Shown: positions 21,759-33,800, counted from the first letter of the stretch. The stretch: DNA of 64,000 bases from Cafeteria roenbergensis (GCA_008330645.1 VLTN01000074.1:62001-126000); one strand, 5' to 3'. Translations and numbers: made by a program. Notes: generated by a model from the sequence alone, not told the origin.

Positions 21759-23717
21759 TCACCAACGGATCACGTCGAGCACAGCGCGCGTCGCTTCCCT
21801 CAGCGGCATGAGGAAGGTCACGATGTCGGTCCCACCGGTTCCCTTGCCGCCTGAGGTGTTGCTCAGGCTGCTTCCTGCACCGGCTCTCTTGGCCCTGGCC
21901 GGCGTGGAAATGGTGGTCGTGCCTGCTTCAGCAGGCGGCGCGGCGCCAGGCGACGCGGCCACTGCGTCAGCGGAGGAGGCAGCGGCAGCTCCCCCCCCGC
22001 CCGCCGCTGCCGGTGCTGCCGGTGCTGCGACTGTTGCAGCTTCCGCTTCCGCTGCCGCCTTGCGGAGGCGCGATTGCGGCTCTAGAATGTACTCGGATAC
22101 GATGCCCATGTGACCCGCGCGAAACCCGTCGAGCGCCGAAACCGCCGCAGCAAACGCCTCGGACAGCTCCTTCGCTGCGGCCTCGTCCACAGCGTCGGCC
22201 CCTGACGACTTCGACGACGATGCCGCTGCCAAAGCGAGCGACACCGCGTCGCTCACTGAGAAGGGAGACGCAGCCAAATCCCTCACGAACTGCCCGTGCA
22301 AGCCAGGCATGTAAGCATCGCGCATTGTATCCAAAAACTCACGACCCGACCCAGAGTGAGCGATGCCCAGAGCAGCGTCCACAGACTGCACCAGCGACGA
22401 CTGCGCTGCAGAGCCCCCGAAGTACTGCCTCGTGACCGGCTTTCCGGAAGCATCCAGCCCGTCCGCGTCGCCGTAAATGAGACCGCCCGGCAGAGCCGGG
22501 TTGGCGCTCGATCCGGCAAGGAACGGCCTGACGCTGGTGTAAAAGGCGTCGGGGGAACAGCCCTCGTTCATGCGGCCGAGAGTGGTGGTCATTTGGTACA
22601 GGGCGCGAGCAACGGCGCGGAGGCGGAGTGCGGAGTCTCGAACGAGCTCCGTCGGCGTCACTGCGCTGCCACCGTCGTCTGCCGCCGCACCACGGCTTGC
22701 TGCCGACGTTGCGACGCCCTTGGCAGAAAGAGCATTCGCGAGTGCCGATGCGTTTCGCAAGATGGCCAGCAGCTGGCCGGGCAAGCAGCGGCCTGCCCAC
22801 TCGAGCTCAACGGTGATCAGGACTGCAGCAGGCGTTGGGAGCAGCGGGTGGCAAACGCGAGCGGCACTGGTGAGGGGCGGGCGCGGGCGCGGGCACTGGC
22901 GGGTGGCGAGTCGGTTTGGGGGGGGGGATGGGGGGGGAGAGAAGCACAAGCCGGCAACAACAGCAGCGGCAACTGCAGCAGAAGCAATGACAACGCTCTG
23001 AGCCACAGTACTGCCAGCACAATGAGCAGCAGCAATGACAGCCCTATGCGCAGGATCGGCAGCAACACCAACACCAGGGTCAACCCCCAAAACCGGCGCA
23101 GTCACCGCCCTGAGTGTTCGCGACTCACAGAACCAGGCCTCATCGGGCGTATTGAGAAATCCGTTCAGCATTGTAAGGTCCTTTGCTCGAAGCGGCTCCT
23201 CGTCAGGGCAGTCAGAGGCAGCAGAGACTGCCGCGCCCGAGGCACCGCCGTCAGCGGCAGCAGCAGCGTCCGGGGCTGCTGGCTGGGCGGTGTGGGTGGC
23301 GGTTTGCGCTGCTGCGGCGTCTGGGATTGCTGCCGAGCGGCGCCAGTTGACAAGCACGCTGCTGCAGTGGCTGAGCGCGGGGTGCGTGCCGACGGCCTCC
23401 CCGGCAGCAATGAGTGCGCGCGCGAGGCCGTTGGGCAGACGGGTCGCCACGTCGTCAGCGCCGCCGCACCACACGAACGCGTTGGCGAGGTGGGCGGCTA
23501 CGTGCAGGGCTCTGCGGGCCTCGGGCTGGCCGATGGAAGGATCGCGCAGCGCCTCCTCAACGCCTGCCTCCGCGGCGGCTTCACTGGCTTGGTCGATCGC
23601 AAGCCGGGTGTCGGCGGGGTCGCTGTGGTGAAGCATGTCGGTGAGCGCGGCGATGGCGTCTTCGAGAGGGGCCATGGCCGGGATGGCCGAGCGCACCAAG
23701 GGGTCCTCAGGGGGCAA
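21759..23717 (-). CDS. indoleamine 2,3-dioxygenase (IDO)
   Basis: A cytosolic haem enzyme opening the indole ring of tryptophan to N-formylkynurenine, the first step of the kynurenine/NAD route. The IDO core is clear: SSVLVNWRR, MNEGCSPDAFYTSVRPFL (the F-Y-x3-R of the substrate pocket), NPALPGGLIYGD, YFGGSAAQSSLVQSVDALL-like segment, and FLDTMRDAYMPGLHGQFV holding the proximal haem histidine; the C-terminus has GTGGTDIVTFLMPLR. The reading frame is open for 652 codons, but a 252-nt stretch (23074-22823) with a GTGTTG donor, a pyrimidine-rich centre and a ctgctgcag acceptor is probably an intron. Removing it keeps frame (568 aa) and joins VLGVDP to LITVELEWAG, as homologues require. A 126-bp hexamer repeat lies just upstream. 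Ala-rich inserts lengthen it beyond the usual 400 residues. Confidence 0.88.
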   Translation of the reverse strand: MPPEDPLVRSAIPAMAPLEDAIAALTDMLHHSDPADTRLAIDQASEAAAEAGVEEALRDPSIGQPEARRALHVAAHLANAFVWCGGADDVATRLPNGLARALIAAGEAVGTHPALSHCSSVLVNWRRSAAIPDAAAAQTATHTAQPAAPDAAAAADGGASGAAVSAASDCPDEEPLRAKDLTMLNGFLNTPDEAWFCESRTLRAVTAPVLGVDPGVGVAADPAHRAVIAAAHCAGSTVAQSVVIASAAVAAAVVAGLCFSPPPSPPPNRLATRQCPRPRPPLTSAARVCHPLLPTPAAVLITVELEWAGRCLPGQLLAILRNASALANALSAKGVATSAASRGAAADDGGSAVTPTELVRDSALRLRAVARALYQMTTTLGRMNEGCSPDAFYTSVRPFLAGSSANPALPGGLIYGDADGLDASGKPVTRQYFGGSAAQSSLVQSVDAALGIAHSGSGREFLDTMRDAYMPGLHGQFVRDLAASPFSVSDAVSLALAAASSSKSSGADAVDEAAAKELSEAFAAAVSALDGFRAGHMGIVSEYILEPQSRLRKAAAEAEAATVAAPAAPAAAGGGGAAAASSADAVAASPGAAPPAEAGTTTISTPARAKRAGAGSSLSNTSGGKGTGGTDIVTFLMPLREATRAVLDVIRW

Positions 23718-23773
23718 AAAGCCTGAGCGAGGCGGTCATGGTGGCCACGGTGGCGGTCGCAGTGATGGCGCAC

Positions 23774-23899
23774 GCGAGGGCGAGGGCGAGGGCGAGGGCG
23801 AGGGCGAGGGCGAGGGCGAGGGCGAGGGCGAGGGCGAGGGCGAGGGCGAGGGCGAGGGCGAGGGCGAGGGCGAGGGCGAGGGCGAGGGCGAGGGCGAGG
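23774..23899. repeat. hexanucleotide microsatellite (GCGAGG)n, about 21 units
   Basis: An essentially perfect GCGAGG/CCTCGC array of about 126 bp, 57 bp upstream of the dioxygenase start codon. On the minus strand (the gene's sense) it reads CCTCGC and would be in the promoter or 5' untranslated leader. It is open in all frames, so apparent Arg-Ala, Glu-Gly or Pro-Ser dipeptide proteins there are artefacts. Confidence 0.95.
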
Positions 23900-24046
23900 C
23901 GGGTGGGGACGGCGTCCACGCAGCATTGCAGGAACGCAGCAATGACGCGATGGGAGCGACGCCGAGGCAGCAATCGGCATGGGAGCAATGCCGGGCAAGG
24001 CGGAGACCGGGGGACTCGACGGCTGAGGGTCGGACCATCGTTTGGT

Positions 24047-24569
24047 TCACATGGCTCTCAGCTGCAGACGATGCTTCCACAGCGACTCACCACGTCGAGC
24101 GTCGATTCCGTACTTGGCCTTCAGGGTCGCCGTGACGTCCTCGGGCAGCGCAGGGGGGTCTGGGCCACCCGGGGCGCTGACCCAGTCGGGGAGTGGCGGG
24201 GCCTTGCGTCGGCGGCGGCTCGCTTCCGCAGCGCCACTGGAGGCTGCGACAGAAACACGATGGCACGAGTTCGCAAACAGCAGCGCTCGGCCAGCACGGC
24301 CTGAGTGCCCCGGCAACGCCCTGGAATCGAAGCCAGGGCCCTTGTACGCACGACAAGAAAGAAGCTGCGTCCAGGGCTGGTGGCTCCCGTGGCCGGTGGC
24401 GCGCCCTTGCGCTGCGACCCCGACGGGATGCGGCGGGGAATCAGGCGGCCGTCCGGCACTCACGCTTCGTTGCAACGGCCCCCCGGCTGCGCCACCACAG
24501 CGCCACTCCCGCAGCCACGGCAGCGCAAGCTGCCGCAGCGACGAGCGCGTCCCGCTGGGTCCAGGGCAT
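24047..24569 (-). CDS. small membrane-anchored protein, about 100 aa, unknown
   Basis: I do not recognise this family. Two exons, 24569-24464 and 24243-24047, join in phase 1 (donor GTGAGTGCC, acceptor tgtcgcag) and give about 100 residues. The N-terminus (MPWTQRD then an Ala/Val helix ending in ALWW-RSR) is one transmembrane segment with a basic flank, followed by a basic, Pro-rich linker and a short charged helix (PEDVTATLKAKYGIDARR). A GTGAGT occurs again near 24135, so the C-terminus could instead be spliced onward. The size and shape suit an N-terminally anchored organelle or ER protein. It shares a 153-bp divergent promoter region with the PKA-R gene. The start codon is a guess; an upstream exon is possible. 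Confidence 0.45.
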
Positions 24570-24722
24570 GCCCCGCCGCCCGCAGATCGAGGGAGTGCCC
24601 AGGCCGTCGCGGTCGCCGCCGCACCAGCCGGCTCTGCCACATGAACCGTTTGGCGATCGTGGCGGCCACGCGTGCGTCTGACCACCCCCGCCCCTGGCGC
24701 GCGGGACGAGGGATCGGCTGCA

Positions 24723-27652
24723 ATGGACGCCCTGCTGCGCGGTGAGCTGCTCTCCGCCCTCATCTCGTCCCCCTCGATCGCCCGCCGATGCCCAGCTGCC
24801 CGGCCTCGGCGTTCCACCTGCAACGCCGACATCTGCCCCGCGGTGCAACAGCGCTGCTGGCCGCCCGCGCGCCGCCCCGTTGCGTCCCCCTCGTCACCCA
24901 AGCCCGGCGTGTCGCCCCCCTGATTCCCCACGTGCGCGCGCGCACGCGCCCCTGAACGCAGACCACCCCGAGATGGAGCCTGCAATCGCCTTTGCGATGG
25001 GGCGCGTCTCGCAGCAGGCCTGGACCGGCCAGGGCGTGGAAAGCCGGGCCGCGGCCCTAGAGATGCTCGCCGGCGCTCTCAAGCAGTACAATGTCGACGT
25101 GCTGGGCAGGTGAGCCGTGATGGTGCCCGAGGACGCCTGCCAGGTGCCGCGAGCTCGCTTGCGCAGCCCACCGGCGGCGTCGCCGCTCCGCCAGCAGCGG
25201 TGACGAAGCCAGGCTCAAGGAGCGCCACCCACGCGTCTTGCACCTGCTGCTGGCATGGTGGTCACGGTTGCGACCTCGGCCATCGACGCATCGCCGACCG
25301 ACCGCTGCGAATACGACCTCTGTAAATATGAGCTGCGCAAGTGTTGAGTCTGCAAAGTCGAGCCGTGCATATTTGAACTCTGCGCCCGTCCCCCTGCCGC
25401 GCAGGAGGCCGCCATCCCCGCCAGCACCAGCGGAGAGCGATGCCGAGTCGCTTCAAGACACATTTCGGGAGCCCTCGCCAGGCAACGCTGCCGCTGCCGC
25501 TGCCGCTGGTGCGGGCGAGACACGTGGCGGGTCAACAGGCGGTGGCGGCCTCGGCGGCCGCAAACCCAGCTTCGTGCCCCGCAGCGTGGACAGCATGAAC
25601 GAAAGCGAGGAGGCCGCGGTGCGTGCGCGGGTGCGGGCGGCGCGGTCGCGCGCCAGAGCCGGTGGTCGCGGCACTGTCGTGCTGTCGGAGCCCGTGTCGC
25701 TGGACGAGGACTTTGACCCGCCCGTCATCGTCAAGACGGCGGACGAGGCGGCGGAGATTTCCGCCGCAATCTCAGGGAACATCATCTTTGCAGGCCTGGA
25801 CACTGACCAGCGCTCGGTGCTCATCGGAGCAATGGAGCGGCGGGAGTTTTCGGCCGGGGAAACCATTATCCGACAGGGCGACGCCGGTGACTACTTTTAC
25901 GTGCAGGTGTCGGGGACCTGTCAGGTGCTGGTCAACGGCGCGGTTGTGCTGGAGACTTCAGCAGGCCAGTCGTTCGGCGAGCTGGCGCTGCTGTACGACA
26001 GCCCGCGTGCAGCAACGGTCGTCGTGGCGGGGTCTGACCCCGTGGTCACTTGGGCAATCGATCGACGAACGTTCAAGCACGCGGTGGTCGCAACCGCCAT
26101 CGCCAAGCGACGCCGGTTCGGCGCCGCGGTCGACCGCGTGCCGCTGCTGCAGGGGCTGCCCCCCAACGAACGCGGAGCCATTCTGGACTGCCTGCTGCCC
26201 GTGGAGGCGGCGCCAGGGGCGGTGCTGGTGGCGGAGGGCGACACGGACGCGGACAGGTTTTACATCGTAGACGATGGGGAGCTGATGGCGGTGAGACTTG
26301 CGCGTGACAGAGGCGTTGTTGAACACGCTGCAGAGTGCCCTGGGACATGGTGCGAGTGTGTCTGCGTGTGTGTGTGTCGGGGGGGGAGGGAACAGACGAC
26401 GCTCTCGCGAAGCTGCCGTTGTGTTGCGGAGGCGGTGTTTTGGCGCCGGAGCGCGTGTCAAGAGTGCTCTGCGAGAGGCGTGACGCAGCGCGCCTGCCCG
26501 TCTGCTGCATGGCTCTGCCAGCGACGCGGTGGCGTCTGCTGATGTCGCTGGTGCTGCGGCTGCCGCCGTTGCCGTGCGACGATGCTTCCGTGGCTAGCGA
26601 CGCTGCTTTCGCCGTTGCAATGTGACGATGCTTCCGCTGCCCGCAGCACAAGACCTCTCTCGGCAGTGAGGCCTGCCCGCGCCTCGGGCCCGGGGACTTC
26701 TTCGGCGAGCGTGCCATCCTCACCGGCGAGCCGCGGGCCGCCACCGTCACGGCTGTGCAGCAGAGCCGGCTGCTGGCGTTGGACAGGGCCACCTTCATCA
26801 GGCTGCTGGGGCCGCTTTCCGTGAGGCGGGCGCGTGGTTTGACAGGCCGGAGCGTTTGCTGCGGTGGTTGTGACGGTCGGGATCGTTGCCGCGAGCGCTG
26901 GTGCGGGACTGCTGCTTCTGCTGCTACGGCGGCGGCGGCGGGAGATGCATCGTGTTTTGCTGCCGGGCGGCTTGCCGTCAGCGCTGCGCCTGGCGATGCG
27001 TGGCCGGTGCGGGCGGTTGGCCCCGCTGGCTGCGCCCCGTGGCTCGTAGCCACCCCTGCAAACGCGCTGTCTGCGTCCGCTCTGCGTCGGCGTCGGCTTG
27101 TTAGAATCCGGCCAAGACGCCTCAATTGGCGCGCAATAACGCCACGCAATCTGCATCGCTTGCTGTTGCGCTGGACGCTGTTCCGACTCGCAGGACCTGC
27201 TGACGCGCAACCTTGCGGTGTACGACGAGTTCGACGCGGCTGCTCGAGACGCGAGCGATGCGGGCTTCGCGCCCAGCCGCGGCGCTGGCGCTGACGGGAC
27301 CGCCTCGGGCGGCTCGGCGGGCGGCGCCCAAGACGGGGCGGCGCGATCGGCTGGCTCTGCCCAGTCCCCGACGATGCGCAGGCTGCCGTCAGTGGGGTCC
27401 TCCGCCCAGCTCATGCGCGCGTTCAGCCAGCTGGGAAGCGGGGAGCGGGGCATGCTTTCGCCACAGGCGCGCCGGACCTTTGGGGGCCTGCGGGCTCAGG
27501 CGGGAGGGGGCGACGGAGCCAGCCCCGAGCCAGACGTGGCCGTGATGGAGGCTGCAACAGCGGAGGAGGAGGACGAAGACGAGGGCGAGGGCAGTCGCGG
27601 CGAAGCGGACGGCGAGGAGGTGTACAGCGCCGACGAGCTGCACTCGCTCTGA
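24723..27652 (+). CDS. cAMP-dependent protein kinase regulatory subunit, 561 aa
   Basis: Holds the PKA catalytic subunit inactive until cyclic nucleotide binds. Five exons (24723-24741, 24962-25109, 25405-26290, 26647-26820, 27194-27652) close in frame. Two cyclic-nucleotide-binding domains are seen. CNB-A has IIRQGDAGDYFYVQVSG and the phosphate-binding cassette FGELALLYDSPRAATV; CNB-B has LVAEGDTDADRFYIVDDGEL, spliced to the cassette FFGERAILTGEPRAATV. Both keep the cassette Glu and Arg needed for cAMP. DFDPPVIVKTADEAAEI before CNB-A is typical of R subunits. The inhibitor site appears to be GRGTVVLSE, with Thr at P0 and no Arg at P-3, unlike the usual RR-x-A/S. The N-terminus (DHPEMEPAIAFAM... 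KQYNVDVLGR) is helical but not an obvious RIIa docking domain. An unusual 150-residue acidic, Ser-rich tail follows DLLTRNLAVYDEF, where animal R subunits end. It could alternatively bind cGMP. Confidence 0.9.
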
Positions 27653-27882
27653 GCGACGCACGCGCTTTCGGGCGTTGCGCTGGAGCAGTCAAGGGATCAC
27701 GCGTGATCCAATTGCGGGCGCTGCCGTGCTCTGCGCGACGCGGCACGGTGCGCGCGTGCTTGTGGGCTGGAAGCAAGTTTGAGTGGAGGGCGCTGGCATG
27801 TTTGCGTGGCGCTGAATATCGAGAGGCCAATCAGCGGAAGTCGCGGCAGTGGCCAGCGGAAGCGCCCGACTGGCCGCGAACC

Positions 27883-30800
27883 ATGGCGGACGATGACAAA
27901 CTGCTGCACTGCGCCGCGCTGGAGCGGCGGAAGGCGCTCGTTCGTCGGCTGGGCCCGCTGGAAGCCGCTGCTCTGCCGGCCACGATCGACAAAAAAAGCT
28001 TCCGGGAGCCGCCGGACCCTCTGCGCGGGCACTCACTCGCCGCCAAGCCGTTCCAGTCGAGCATGGCTGCTGCTGCGCCGATGTCTCTGCAACAGGCTGC
28101 CCGGGAGGGGAACACGGCCGAGGTGCTCGCCCGCCTGGAGGAGGGCGCGGACGTGAATCAACGACTGACCGTTGGCGTGAGCGCGGGAGCACGCGCGCGG
28201 GGCTTGGCTGGCGGGGCGGGGGATGGAGCACCTGGCACACAGACGCGGCCCGCGCGCTTTTCTGGCGACGGCTGGGTCCCGAGGGCGACCGGGCTTGCGC
28301 CCGCGGGCAGAGGAGTGTTGGAGCAGTTGAGCGTCTGGCGGCTGCACGCTCCGCTGCGACCCTGGCTGCCGCTCGCAGGGTTTGTACACATCGGCTCTCG
28401 TTCTGGCGGCCGGGGCCGGCCATCTTGACACTGTGGAGGCGCTTGCAGCGAATGGCGCCGACCTGGACGCGCAGCAGCATGTGAGGCGTCGCTGCGGTTA
28501 CCTGCAAGGCCGTCGAGGTGCTCGAACGCGGTGCAGTTCCCAGCGGGGCAGCTGGTTCACGCGCACAACCGTGTGTAGCAATGTTGCTGCTGCCGGCACA
28601 CGCGGGAAGTGAGCAACTCCAGCGTCCCCGGGGGGGGTGGGAATACCCTCGCGGCAATGATGTGGGGAAAAGGCGAGGCGAGCTCGCACCACGCTCGGTT
28701 GCCCAGACGGTCTCGTCACGGCATGCGTGCTGCCTGGTGAAGGGAGTAGACCTCTTGCGTGTGGGGCCAGGGAGGAGATTGTCATGCCGGGCACTGATTG
28801 CTGGCAGCTGTACGAGTCACGACCGTTGAGATGTGGGGAGCCTCGGCACGCGCTTGGACAGGTGCTGGGCCTGCGTTGCGGAGTCGCATATCCTTGTTGA
28901 GGCAGGTCGCGCGGCCACATGACAACTGCCCAAGGTTTGCTTGCCTTGACCTTCAAGTCTCATGCCATGCCATTGCACGCTGGGACGCGCTGAGCGGGTC
29001 GAAGCGACAGTTGACACATCGTGAAGTGCTGCCTGAGTGGACAACGCCGTGACTCGCAGTTTGTGAGTGTCTGTCAGGTGGCGTCTGTGTCCGACTGGTT
29101 GGCGGGCGACGGTGTCGGCGGGGGATGATTGAGCCGCGCATGCGGGCTTCGATCAGTGGAGGTCGGCGTGGCTTGGGCGGGCCCGAAGTGGCGCTGGTGT
29201 GGCATCCGTGCGACGTGATCCGACCGCTGTCTCGCTTCGTGGCGTTGGCCCGATTCCCTTCGCAGCTTGTGAGTGTCTGTCAGGTGGCGTCTGTGTCCGG
29301 CTGGTTGGCGGTCGACGGTGTGGGCGGGGGATGATTGAGCCGCGCATGCGGACGTCGATCTGCGGAGCTCGGCGTGGCTTGGGCGGGCCCGAATTGGCGC
29401 TGGTGTGGCATCCGTGCGACGTGATCCGACCGCTGTCTCGCTTCGTGGCGTTGGCCCGATTCCCTTCGCAGCTTGTGAGTGTCTGTCAGGTGGCGTCTGT
29501 GTCCGACTGGTTGGCGGGCGACGGTGTCGGCGGGGGATGATTGTGCCGCGCATGCGGACGTCGATCAGTGGAGGTCGGCGTCGCATAGTCGGGCCCGAAG
29601 TGGCGCTGGTGTGGCATCCGTGCGACGTGATCCGACCGCTGTCTCGCTTCGTGGCGGTGGCCCGATTCCCTTCGCAGCTTGTGAGTGTCTGTCAGGTGGC
29701 GTCTGTGTCCGGCTGGTTGGCGGTCGACGGTGTCGGCGGGGGATGATTGTGCCGCACATGCGGGCGTCAATCTGCGGAGGTCGGCGTCGCATAGTCGGTT
29801 CCGAATTGGCGCTGGTGTGGCATCCGGTGCGACCTGATCCGACCGCTGTCTCGCTTCGTGGCGGTGGCCCGATTCCCTTCGCAGGAAGTGAGTGTCTGTC
29901 AGGTGGCGTCTGTGTCGGGCTGGTTGGCGGCCGACGGTGTCGGCGGGGGATGATTGTGCCGCACATGCGGGCGTCAATCTGCGGAGGTCGGAGTCGCATA
30001 GGCGGGCCCGACGTGGCGCTGGTGTGGCATCCGTGCGAGCTGGTCCAACCGTTGTCTCGCTTCGTGGCGGTGGCCCGATTGCCTTCGCAGGAAGTGAGTG
30101 TCTGTCAGGTGGCGTCTGTGTCCGGCTGGTTGGCGGCCGACGGTGTGGGCGGGGGATGATTGAGCCGCGCATGCGGACGTCGATCTGCGGAGCTCGGCGT
30201 CGCATGGGCGGGCCCGAAGTGGCGCTGGTGTGGCATCCGTGCGACGAGATCCGACCGCTGTCTCGCTTCGTGGCGGTGGCCCGATTGCCTTCGCAGGAAG
30301 TGAGTGTCTGTCAGGTGGCGTCTGTGTCCGGCTGGTTGGCGGCCGACGGTGTCGGCGGGGGATGATTGTGCCGCACATGCGGGCGTCAATCTGCGGAGGT
30401 CGGAGTCGCATAGTCGGGCCCGACGTGGCGCTGGTGTGGCATCCGTGCGAGCTGGTCCGACCGTTGTCTCGCTTCGTGGCGGTGGCCCGATTGCCTTCGC
30501 AGGAAGTGAGTGTCTGTCAGGTGGCGTCTGTGCCCGGCAGGTTGGCGGCCGACGGTGTGGGCGGGGGATGATTGAGCCGCGCATGCGGACGTCGATCTGC
30601 GGAGCTCGGCGCGGCTTGGGCGGTCCCGAATTGGCGCTGGTGTGGCATCCGTGCGACGTGATCCGACTGCTGTCTCGCTACGTGGCGGTGGCCCGATTCC
30701 CTTCGCAGCTTGTGAGTGTCTGTCAGGTGGCGTCTGTGTCCGGCTGGTTGGCGGGCGACGGTGTGGGGGGGGGGGACGATTGTGCCGCGCATGCGGACGT

Positions 30801-33800
30801 CGATCAGTGGAGGTCGGCGCGGCTTGGGCGGTCCCGAATTGGCGCTGGTGTGGCATCCGTGCGACCTGATCCGACCACTGTCTCGCTTCGTGGCGGTGGC
30901 CCGATTCCCTTCGCAGGGTGTGAGTGTCTGTCAGGTGGCGTCTGTGTCCGGCTGGCAGGCGGGCGACGGTGTGGGCGGGGGATGATTGCGCCGCGCATGC
31001 GGCTGTCGCGCTGTGGAGGTCGGCGTGGCTTGGGCGGGCCCGAATTGGCGCTGGTGTGGCATCCGTGCGACCTGATCCGACCGCTGTATCGCTACGTCGC
31101 GTTGGCCCGATTCCCTTCGCAGCTTGTGAGTGTCTGTCAGGTGGCGTCTGTGTCCGACTGGTTGGCGGGCGACGGTGTCGGCGGGGGATGATTGTGCCGC
31201 GCATGCGGACGTCGATCAGTGGAGGTCGGCGTCGCATAGTCGGGCCCGAAGTGGCGCTGGGGTGGCATCCGGTGCAACCTGATCCGACTGCTGTCTCGCT
31301 TCGTGGCGGTGGCCCGATTCCCTTCGCAGAGTGTGAGTGTCTGTCAGGTGGAGTCTGTGTCCGACTGGTAGGCGGGTGCCGGGTCGGCTGGTTGGCGGGC
31401 GACGGTGTCGTCGGGGGACGATTGTGCCGCACATGCGGACATCGATCAGTGGAGGTCGGCGTCGCAGAGGCGGTCCCGAATTGGCGCTGGTGTGGCATCC
31501 GTGCGACGTGATCCGACCGCTGTCTCGCTTCGTGGCGGTGGCCCGATTCCCTTCGCAGAGTGTGAGTGTCTGTCAGGTGGAGTCTGTGTCCGACTGGTAG
31601 GCGGGTGCCGGGTCGGCTGGTTGGCGGGCGACGGTGTCGTCGGGGGACGATTGTGCCGCACATGCGGACATCGATCAGTGGAGGTCGGCGTCTCATAGTC
31701 GGGCCCGAAGTGGCGCTGGTGTGGCATCCGTTGCAACCTGATCCGCCTGCTGTCTCGCTTCGTGGCGGTGGCCCGATTCCCTTGGCAGGAAGTGAGTGTC
31801 TGTCAGGTGGCGTCTGTGTCCGACTGGTTGGCGGGCGACGGTGTCGCCGCGGGATCACTGTGCCACACATGCGGACATCGATCAGTGGAGGTCGGCGTCG
31901 CATAGTCGGTTCCGAATTGGCGCTGGGGTGGCATCCGTTGCAACCTGATCCGACCGCTGTCTCGCTTCGTGGCGGTGGCCCGATTCCCTTCGCAGGAAGT
32001 GAGTGTCTGTCAGGTGGCGTCTGTGTTCGACTGGTTGGCGGTCGACGGTGTCGGCGGGGGATGATTGTGCCACACATGCGGACGTCGATCAGTGGAGGTC
32101 GGCGTGGCTTGGGCGGGCCCGAAGTGGCGCTGGTGTGGCATCCGTGCGACGTGATCCGACCGCTGTCTCTCTACGTCGCGTTGGCCCGATTCCCTTCGCA
32201 GCTTGTGAGTGTCTGTCAGATGGCGTCTGTGTCCGGCTGGTTGGCGGTCGACGGTGTCGGCGGGGGATGATTGTGCCGCGCATGCGGACGTCGATCAGTG
32301 GAGGTCGGCGTCGCATTGTCGGGCCCGAAGTGGCGCTGGTGTGGCATCCGGTGCGACGTGATCCGACCGTTGTCTCGCTTCGTGGCGTTGGCCCGATTCC
32401 CTTCGCAGCTTGTGAGTGTCTGTCAGGTGGCGTCTGTGTCCGGCTGGTTGGCGGTCGACGGTGTCGGCGGGGGATGATTGTGCCGCGCATGCGGACGTCG
32501 ATCAGTGGAGGTCGGCGTCGCAGAGGCGGTCCCGAATTGGCGCTGGTGTGGCATCCGTGCGACCTGATCCGACCGCTGTCTCGCTTCGTGGCGGTGGCCC
32601 GATTCCCTTCGCAGGGTGTGAGTGTCTGTCAGGTGGAGTCTGTGTCCGACTGGTAGGCGGGTGCCGGGTCGGCGGGGGATGATTGTGCCGCGCATGCGGA
32701 CGTCGATCAGTGGAGGTCGGCGTCGCATAGTCGGGCCCAAATTGGCGCTGGGGTGGCATCCGGTGCAACCTGATCCGACTGCTGTCTCGCTTCGTGGCGG
32801 TGGCCCGATTCCCTTCGCAGCTTGTGAGTGTCTGTCAGGTGGCGTCTGTGTCGGGCTGGTTGGCGGTCGACGGTGCCGGCGGGGGATGATTGTGCCGCAC
32901 ATGCGGGCGTCAATCTGCGGAGGTCGGCGTCGCATAGTCGGTTCCGAATTGGCGCTGGTGTGGCATCCGGTGCGACGTGATCCGACCGTTGTCTCGCTTC
33001 GTGGCGTTGGCCCGATTCCCTTCGCAGCTTGTGAGTGTCTGTCAGGTGGCGTCTGTGTCCGGCTGGTTGGCGGTCGACGGTGTGGGCGGGGGATGATTGT
33101 GCCGCGCATGCGGACGTCGATCAGTGGAGGTCGGCGTCGCATAGTCGGGCCCGAAGTGGCGCTGGGGTGGCATCCGGTGCAACCTGATCCGACCGCTGTC
33201 TCGCTTCGTGGCGGTGGCCCGATTGCCTTCGCAGGAAGTGAGTGTCTGTCAGGTGGCGTCTGTGTCCGACTGGTAGGCGGTCGACGGTGTGGGCGGGGGA
33301 TGATTGTGCCGCACATGCGGACGTCGATCAGTGGAGGTCGGCGTCGCATAGGCGGGCCCGAAGTGGCGCTGGGGTGGCATCCGTGCGACGTGATCCGACC
33401 GCTGCCTCGCTACGTGGCGGTGGCCCGATTGCCTTCGCAGGCTGTGAGTGTCTGTCAGGTGGCGTCTGTGTCCGGCTGGTAGGCGGGCGACGGTGTCGGC
33501 GGGGGATGATTGTGCCGCACATGCGGACGTCGATCAGTGGAGGTCGGCGTCGCATAGGCGGGCCCGAAGTGGCGCTGGTGTGGCATCCGTGCGACCTGAT
33601 CCGACCACTGTCTCGCTTCGTGGCGGTGGCCCGATTGCCTTCGCAGTTTGTGAGTGTCTGTCAGGTGGCGTCTGTGTCCGGCTGGTAGGCGGTCGACGGT
33701 GTCGGCGGGGGATGATTGTGCCGCACATGCGGACGTCGATCAGTGGAGGTCGGCGTGGCTTGGGCGGGCCCGAAGTGGCGCTGGGGTGGCATCCGTGCGA

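Noticed and set aside
23707-24135. Arg-Ala, Glu-Gly and Pro-Ser dipeptide proteins
   Set aside because: These are translations of the GCGAGG microsatellite in its different frames, with no conserved flanks.
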